A stretch of DNA of 64,000 nt, taken from contig NZ_JAFKCZ010000007.1 in NCBI RefSeq assembly GCF_017255185.1, forward strand, positions 1 to 64,000, read 5' to 3'. The translations under genes were made by a program, and so were the position numbers. Shown here piece by piece: positions 59,712 through 64,000 of the stretch. Numbering within the stretch: position 1 is the stretch's first letter; every line of letters begins with the position of its first letter. The stretch is from Parahaliea mediterranea. GTDB lineage: Bacteria > Pseudomonadota > Gammaproteobacteria > Pseudomonadales > Halieaceae. The notes below the pieces were generated by a model. That model was not told the DNA's origin, made no database searches, and worked only from the letters and a program-made list of their open reading frames with translations.

Positions 59712-60364
59712 CGGGCGATCCTGTAGCCCACGCCCCGCATGGTCTCGATGACGCCGCTGCCGAAGCGCTTGCGCAGGCGCGACACATAGACCTCTACCGT
59801 ATTGGAACCCACCTCCTCGCCCCAGCTGTAGATGCCCTCCTCCAGGCGAGCGCGGGACACGAAGCGATCGGCGTTGCGCACCAGGATTTCGAGGATGGCG
59901 AACTCGCGGGCGGTCAGGGTCAGCGCCTCGCCGCGATGGCTGACGGTGCGGCCGATCGGGTCGACGACGATGCCCGAGGCCTCCAGCAGTACGCCCCTGT
60001 GCGCGCCCTCGCGGCGCAGCAGCGAACGCAGGCGGGCGAACAGCTCGTCCATTTCAAAGGGCTTGGTCAGGTAGTCGTCGGCACCTGCATCGAGACCGTC
60101 CACCTTGTCCGCCAGGGTCCGGCGGGCGGTCAACAGGAGCACGGGCAAAGTGTGCTTGTCGGCCCGCAACTGGCGCAGTACCTGCATGCCCGGCACGCCC
60201 GGCAGGCCGAGATCCAGCACCAGCAGGTCGTAGGGGGTTGACATCAGCGCGGCGCGCACCGGCTCCCCCGAGACCAGCCAGTCCACGGCGTAGCCTTCCA
60301 GGCCCAGCGCCGCCTCCAGCGACTCCCCCAGTTGCAGGTCGTCTTCCACCAACAGTACGCGCAT
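59708..60364 (-). CDS. Response regulator, OmpR/QseB type
   Basis: A 218-residue regulator. Receiver domain with acidic DD at 8-9, phosphoacceptor Asp51 (LVLDLGLPG), Thr/Ala switch and Lys (LTKPFE about 100-105). C-terminal winged helix (about 125-215; LTAREFAILEILVRN, VEVYVSRLRKRFG). First gene of the pair, transcribed toward glk. Targets unknown. ATG 60364. Confidence 0.93.
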   Translation of the reverse strand: MRVLLVEDDLQLGESLEAALGLEGYAVDWLVSGEPVRAALMSTPYDLLVLDLGLPGVPGMQVLRQLRADKHTLPVLLLTARRTLADKVDGLDAGADDYLTKPFEMDELFARLRSLLRREGAHRGVLLEASGIVVDPIGRTVSHRGEALTLTAREFAILEILVRNADRFVSRARLEEGIYSWGEEVGSNTVEVYVSRLRKRFGSGVIETMRGVGYRIAR

Positions 60365-60477
60365 GGACCACCCAGAGACTCAAAATTCAAGTGGCAGCTT
60401 ACCGGGAGAAATGAATCCGGGCTGAAGCGATGGACAAAAAAGCCGCAATATTCCCAAATTAATTGCTGGCCAGGCCA

Positions 60478-60505
60478 TTCAAGCTTCCGAAAGCGGTGAT
60501 ACACT
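60478..60505 (+). promoter_or_regulatory. Candidate promoter of the cold-shock gene
   Basis: TTCAAG (60478-60483) and TACACT (60500-60505) with a 16-base spacer. The start of transcription would be about 60512, leaving an untranslated leader of about 128 bases before ATG 60640. Long leaders are typical of cspA-type genes, whose structure controls translation at low temperature. Confidence 0.5.
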
Positions 60506-60639
60506 CAAAGAAGCTGAGCAATCAGCAGTATTTATGCAAGCGGTCGAAGTTCCCCTAAAGTACCTCGGTTCGTTGAACATAAATAATGATTAATCAACTG
60601 GCGCCCAGTGGAGGCGCCTATGTAATACAGGTAACACAT

Positions 60640-60846
60640 ATGTCTACAGAAACAGGCACCGTCAAGTGGTTTAACGAGACCAAGGGCTTTGGCTTCATCG
60701 AGCGCGAAAGTGGTCCCGATGTCTTCGTTCACTTCAGCGCGATCAAGGGCGATGGCTTTAAAACGCTGGCGGATGGCCAGAAAGTCGAGTTCAACGTAAC
60801 TCAGGGACAGAAAGGCCCCCAGGCCGAGAATGTCGTAGCACTCTGA
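60640..60846 (+). CDS. Cold-shock protein (CspA family)
   Basis: A 68-residue OB-fold RNA-binding protein. RNP1 KGFGFIE (about residues 17-23) and RNP2 VFVHF (about 30-34) motifs are perfect, and the start [16 protein letters not shown] is standard. It acts as an RNA chaperone in cold or growth transition. ATG 60640 is chosen by family length; the open frame upstream to 60586 lies in the leader. A strong terminator follows at 60881-60922. Confidence 0.96.
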   Translation: MSTETGTVKWFNETKGFGFIERESGPDVFVHFSAIKGDGFKTLADGQKVEFNVTQGQKGPQAENVVAL

Positions 60847-60880
60847 CGCTGGCGGCGGCGCGGGCTTCCCTTCGCCGCCG

Positions 60881-60922
60881 AGCACATAAAAAAGGAGCCC
60901 CAGGGCTCCTTTTTTATGTGCT
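60881..60922. terminator. Bidirectional intrinsic terminator
   Basis: Perfect 20-base arms (AGCACATAAAAAAGGAGCCC and its complement) with a 2-base loop. The GC-rich stem is flanked by A-runs on one side and T-runs on the other, so it works in both directions. It separates the cold-shock gene from the convergent TPR gene. Confidence 0.95.
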
Positions 60923-60967
60923 GCGCGCCGCCGGGGCGGCGCCAGTCGAGGGTGTCGCCGCGCGGGT

Positions 60968-62308
60968 TTAGCCCTCGCGCAGCTTCTTCTGCCGGTCGAG
61001 CTCTGAATCCATGTACTTGATCCACTGCTCGGCGAACTTGGCGGAACGCTTGTCGCGGCCGGCGGCCTGGAAGGCCTCGCGGGCCTTGGCGTACTGCTTC
61101 TCGTTGAAGTAGGCCATGCCCAGCACCAATCGCGCCTGGTCGGGGCGTTTCACACCACCGCGCTGCAGGCCCTTGTTGATGGCGTCGATGGCCTTGCCGT
61201 ACTCCTCGCCGTCCAGGTAGATGTTACCCAGCCGGGTGTAGAGCTCGCCGTCGTCGGATTTGGCCGCGGCCTTTTCCATCGCCGGGATGGCCTTGTCCAC
61301 CTCCTGCGCCTGGCGGTAGGCGTTGCCCAGGATCTCCCAGTTCTTGGAAGTGTCCTCGATCGCCTCGCCGTCCAGCCCCTCGTCCATCACCTTGGCGGCC
61401 TTGTAGGGCACCTCGGCGTTCAGGTAGAGGTAGGCCATGGTGACTTTCTCGGTGCCCTTATCCAGCATGTCCTGGACGTAGGCCGTCTCCATTGCCGCCA
61501 GCTGCTCGGTCTCTTTCTTCTGCTCGCCGTACATGTGCGACAGCTGTACCCAGTACTGCTTCTTCGGGTAGTGCGTCAGCAACTCCTCGAGCACCGCCAC
61601 CGCGTTGTTGATGTCGTTCTTCTCGAAGTACAGGAAGCGCGCCAGGTTGAGCCACTGCTCCTTGGGTACCTTGCCGCCTTCCCGGTACATGCCAATGGCT
61701 TTTTGCACGTTGGTCAGCGACTGGTCGTAGTCCTTCATCTGGTAGTAGCCCTGGGCCATCAGCACGTAGGCGCTGGCGGTGGGCTTCTCGGTCATGGCGA
61801 ACCACTTTTTCAGGGCGTCGATACCCTCTTTCCAGCGCTCCTGCACGAAGTACAACTGCGCCACGGTGTAGCGGGTGTTGATCTCCATCGCCAGGGGGAT
61901 GTCGGGCTGCTTGATGACGTTTTCGTAGGCCTGCAGGGCCTTGTCATAGTCTTCCCGGGAGTAGTGGATAAACGCGTACAGGTTGTACACGTTGGCCAGC
62001 TCGTAGCTGTTGAGCTCATTGTCGCGGCGGCCCGCCAGCATTTCGTCGAGAACCTTGGCGGCGGTGGCCATGTCCTTGGCCTCGGCGGCGGTCTGGGCCT
62101 CCGCCAGTTTTTCGTAGACCTTGTTGCGTAGCGCCGGGGTGCGGCGGGTTTCGCGCTGGTCGCCTTTGGGTTCTTCCTGGGCGACGGCGGATGACAGGGC
62201 GCTGAATCCGAGGTCCGACTGGATCTGGGACACCGCGACCTGGACCGCGACCACGGGCACCGCCAGCAGGGCGGGCCTGAGCCAGGTTTGGGGCTTAAAC
62301 ATTTTCAT
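60968..62308 (-). CDS. TPR protein of the TonB operon
   Basis: A 446-residue exported protein (signal-like segment about residues 10-35) composed mostly of tetratricopeptide repeats, about 8-10, e.g. ALQAYENVIKQPDIPLA and YTRLGNIYLDGEEYGKAIDA. Such TPR genes close exbB-exbD-tonB operons in many marine gammaproteobacteria. A scaffold role for the TonB complex in the periplasm is inferred. ATG 62308, 14 bp after tonB stop. Confidence 0.88.
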   Translation of the reverse strand: MKMFKPQTWLRPALLAVPVVAVQVAVSQIQSDLGFSALSSAVAQEEPKGDQRETRRTPALRNKVYEKLAEAQTAAEAKDMATAAKVLDEMLAGRRDNELNSYELANVYNLYAFIHYSREDYDKALQAYENVIKQPDIPLAMEINTRYTVAQLYFVQERWKEGIDALKKWFAMTEKPTASAYVLMAQGYYQMKDYDQSLTNVQKAIGMYREGGKVPKEQWLNLARFLYFEKNDINNAVAVLEELLTHYPKKQYWVQLSHMYGEQKKETEQLAAMETAYVQDMLDKGTEKVTMAYLYLNAEVPYKAAKVMDEGLDGEAIEDTSKNWEILGNAYRQAQEVDKAIPAMEKAAAKSDDGELYTRLGNIYLDGEEYGKAIDAINKGLQRGGVKRPDQARLVLGMAYFNEKQYAKAREAFQAAGRDKRSAKFAEQWIKYMDSELDRQKKLREG

Positions 62309-62322
62309 AGCACATCACCCGC

Positions 62323-62931
62323 TTACTGTTCCAACTCGTAGGTGAACTTGTTCTGTACGCCCGCCACTTCGATGGCTTCGCCATCGACCACGCGGGGCTT
62401 GTACTTGAACTTCTCGGCCGCCTTGACAGAGGCGCGTTCAAACACGCCGGAGGGCTGGCAGTCGACCGGCTGCGGGTCGCGGATCGAACCGGACTTGGTC
62501 ACGGTGTACTCCACAATGCAGTAACCGGTGATGCCGCGGGTCTGGGCCCGACGCGGGTAGATGGGAGCCACCTTCACAATGGGCAGGTACTCGCCATCGG
62601 TGGCCGCCATGCCGCTGGAGCTGATCTCGATGGCCACCTGCTGCTGGGGCGCGGTGTTGACCACCTCGGTGTTCATGTCCATGTCCATGTCCGGCGTGTC
62701 GAGATCCGGCGGCGGTTCCTCGGGATCGTCGACCTTGTCGGGCTTTTGCTCCTTGACCTGGGTATCGATCTCGCGCTCCGGCATGTGGATATCAGCCAGC
62801 TTGCGCTGTTTTTTGTCATCGATCTCAGGGTCGGCGGTGGCGATCAGGTACTGCATGATGAAGAACAGACCGCCAGCCACCGGGATGGCCAGTAGCGCAC
62901 CGAGAATCAGTCTGATGGGATTACTATTCAT
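62323..62931 (-). CDS. tonB: Energy-transducing protein TonB
   Basis: A 202-residue protein with one N-terminal membrane helix (about 8-30), a charged/proline linker (about 55-95, KPDKVDDPEEPPPDLDTPD) and the C-terminal TonB domain (about 118-202, YPRRAQTRGITGYCIVEYTV, quoted in part). It transmits proton-motive energy from ExbB/ExbD to TonB receptors. The linker is short and acidic where E. coli TonB has Pro-Lys/Pro-Glu repeats, as in TonB2-type proteins. ATG 62931, 6 bp from the exbD stop. Confidence 0.93.
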   Translation of the reverse strand: MNSNPIRLILGALLAIPVAGGLFFIMQYLIATADPEIDDKKQRKLADIHMPEREIDTQVKEQKPDKVDDPEEPPPDLDTPDMDMDMNTEVVNTAPQQQVAIEISSSGMAATDGEYLPIVKVAPIYPRRAQTRGITGYCIVEYTVTKSGSIRDPQPVDCQPSGVFERASVKAAEKFKYKPRVVDGEAIEVAGVQNKFTYELEQ

Positions 62932-62937
62932 AACGCA

Positions 62938-63342
62938 CTATTTATCTTCGGTTGCCAGGGACACGTCGTAGACACCGGCTTCGCGCGCGGCGTCGAGTAC
63001 CGCAGCCACCGTTTCGGTGTTGGACTTGTTGTCCGCCTGGATGACGACCGCGCCCTTGGGGTTCTCGGCGTGCAGGCGCTCGATGTTGGCGCGCACCGCG
63101 CGCACGTCGATGCGGCGATTGTCCATCCAGATTTCGTTATTGGCGTTCACCGCCACCAGGATGTTCACGTTTTCCACGGGATTGGACGTGGAAGCCTCGG
63201 GACGGTTCACCTCGACACCGGCTTCCTTGATGAAGGAGGCGGTCACGATGAAGAAGATCAGCATGATGAACACGACGTCCAGCATGGGCGTCAGGTCGAT
63301 CTGGGCTTCGTCTTCCGCAGCTGCTTGATTGTTCCTGCGCAT
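62938..63342 (-). CDS. exbD: Biopolymer transport protein ExbD
   Basis: A 134-residue membrane protein with one helix (about 20-42) containing the essential Asp (DLTPMLDVVFIMLIFFIV, Asp at about 24). The periplasmic C-terminal domain (about 60-134) ends AREAGVYDVSLATEDK. It forms the proton channel with ExbB. ATG 63342, 13 bp after the exbB stop. Confidence 0.94.
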   Translation of the reverse strand: MRRNNQAAAEDEAQIDLTPMLDVVFIMLIFFIVTASFIKEAGVEVNRPEASTSNPVENVNILVAVNANNEIWMDNRRIDVRAVRANIERLHAENPKGAVVIQADNKSNTETVAAVLDAAREAGVYDVSLATEDK

Positions 63343-63355
63343 TGCAATTGCTCTC

Positions 63356-63883
63356 TTAGTGATCGGTGGTCAGGTTGTCTTCCAGGAACTCGCTTTCGCG
63401 CTGGGCAACCCGGGTGACGTAGGTGTTGGCAAATACCCCGGACAGAGCCGCTACCATGCCGGCCATGGTCGGGATAGTGGCCCGCGAAACACCGCCAGCC
63501 ATGGATTTGGCGTCACCACCACCGGTAACCGCCATGATGTTGAACACCTCGATCATCCCGGTCACCGTTCCCAACAACCCGAGCAGGGGGCACAGCGCCA
63601 CCAGGGTTTTGATAACGGGCAGATATTGGTTGATCTGCATCCGTGCTTCGGAAATGAGCTTGTCGCGAATCTGGTGGGCTGCCCAGGACTTACGTTCCGG
63701 GCGCCCCTCCCAGGTGGAAATGGCCTTGGCCACGTCTTTCTTCCACCCGGCTTTAAAGTACCAGACCCGTTCGAAAATCAGTGCCCACATCACAAATAGC
63801 AGGATGGCGATCAGCCAGAGTACGTTCCCGCCCATGTCCATGAAGCGGGAGACGGCCTCGTAAGCACTATCGAACCAGTACAT
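63356..63883 (-). CDS. exbB: Biopolymer transport protein ExbB (MotA/TolQ/ExbB family)
   Basis: A 175-residue protein with three helices. The first is at about 17-35. The second and third are at about 95-118 and 142-162 and carry LVALCPLLGLLGTVTGMI and ATIPTMAGMVAALSGVF, the family's core. The length is the shorter TonB2-type form. ATG 63883. Upstream, in the same direction, a second family member ends at 63885. Confidence 0.93.
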   Translation of the reverse strand: MYWFDSAYEAVSRFMDMGGNVLWLIAILLFVMWALIFERVWYFKAGWKKDVAKAISTWEGRPERKSWAAHQIRDKLISEARMQINQYLPVIKTLVALCPLLGLLGTVTGMIEVFNIMAVTGGGDAKSMAGGVSRATIPTMAGMVAALSGVFANTYVTRVAQRESEFLEDNLTTDH

Positions 63884-63884
63884 A

Positions 63885-64000
63885 TTATTTCCCCTGGTTG
63901 CCCTCGGTGTGCTCGGCGATGATGCCGGTGCTCTGCTCGTTCAGCACGTGGATGATGCGCTGGGCGCGGCCATTCACGATGGTGTGCAGCAGCACGGTGG
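63885..64000 (-). CDS. Partial MotA/TolQ/ExbB-family or accessory protein of the TonB operon (cut by window edge)
   Basis: Only the last 37 codons are in the window: TVLLHTIVNGRAQRIIHVLN and EQSTGIIAEHTEGNQGK before TAA at 63887-63885. In related operons a larger, signal-peptide-bearing ExbB-like protein with a periplasmic domain sits here. The tail alone cannot prove it. Stop is 1 bp from the exbB start, so co-translation is likely. Confidence 0.65.
   Translation of the reverse strand, partial: TVLLHTIVNGRAQRIIHVLNEQSTGIIAEHTEGNQGK

Noticed and set aside
60586-60639. N-terminal extension of the cold-shock protein
   Set aside because: Family length and the start [11 protein letters not shown] support ATG 60640; the upstream codons lie in the leader.

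Overview
The window is a stretch of a GC-rich bacterial chromosome, almost fully coding. The gene families point to a marine-type gammaproteobacterium. The evidence is a DUF3012 lipoprotein, a TonB/ExbB/ExbD operon with a TPR partner, an E. coli-length Glk beside Pyk, an MmsR-like regulator beside mmsA, and many TonB receptors and SSS/MFS carriers. A Halieaceae/Cellvibrionales-like genome would fit, but that is inference from gene content only. No rRNA, tRNA, CRISPR array, prophage or complete transposase gene was seen.

Layout. 1-320: what looks like the right end of an IS200/IS605-type element, then REP-like palindromes and a 9-bp tandem repeat. 441-3549: a zinc-ribbon protein, a GPH-family sugar symporter and a class I DAHP synthase. 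3550-6923 (minus): a DUF481 outer-membrane protein, a MOSC protein and a serine beta-lactamase-fold hydrolase. 7082-13128 (plus): glutathione reductase, then a tightly coupled GldA-like ATPase, GldF-GldG fusion and DUF4340 set. 13147-19197 (minus): a complete valine/isobutyryl-CoA degradation operon (mmsA, acyl-CoA dehydrogenase, enoyl-CoA hydratase, 3-hydroxyisobutyryl-CoA hydrolase, mmsB). A six-unit REP array sits inside it, and a divergent MmsR-like AraC regulator flanks it.

20501-28837: a LysR regulator, a DUF4136 lipoprotein, a 2-hydroxyacid dehydrogenase, a bicupin, an SDR enzyme, an MFS and a MATE exporter, and a GNAT enzyme. A long inverted-repeat element lies at 23405-23506. 28833-29216: a five-unit, 80-bp REP array between convergent genes. 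29221-33093 (minus): a histidine-rich, probably zinc-related TonB receptor with a small membrane protein, a YbaY-META lipoprotein and an NTF2-like protein. 33305-39369 (plus): a coupled surface-polysaccharide/LPS operon (ELM1-like protein, three glycosyltransferase-like proteins, a YrbL-like kinase, an O-antigen-ligase-like protein), followed by a GT2 enzyme on the other strand.

40397-47606: a nutrient-uptake and activation locus (alpha/beta hydrolase, acyl-CoA synthetase, TonB receptor, SSS symporter, TetR regulator). The palindrome TTCAAC-N4-GTTGAA occurs three times here. One copy lies in the spacer of a near-consensus promoter for the receptor, one over the predicted start of transcription, and one over the predicted promoter of the TetR gene. 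This is the best supported new regulatory circuit in the window.

47607-60846: an S10-type peptidase, an MscS-type channel, a coniferyl-aldehyde-dehydrogenase-like ALDH, small lipoproteins, a VOC protein, an orphan family 3 solute-binding protein, GlpQ, Pyk-Glk, an OmpR/QseC-type two-component system and a cold-shock protein. 60881-60922: a perfect bidirectional terminator. 60968-64000 (minus): a TonB-system operon (a second MotA/TolQ/ExbB protein cut by the window edge, ExbB, ExbD, TonB, TPR protein) that would energise TonB receptors such as the two found here.
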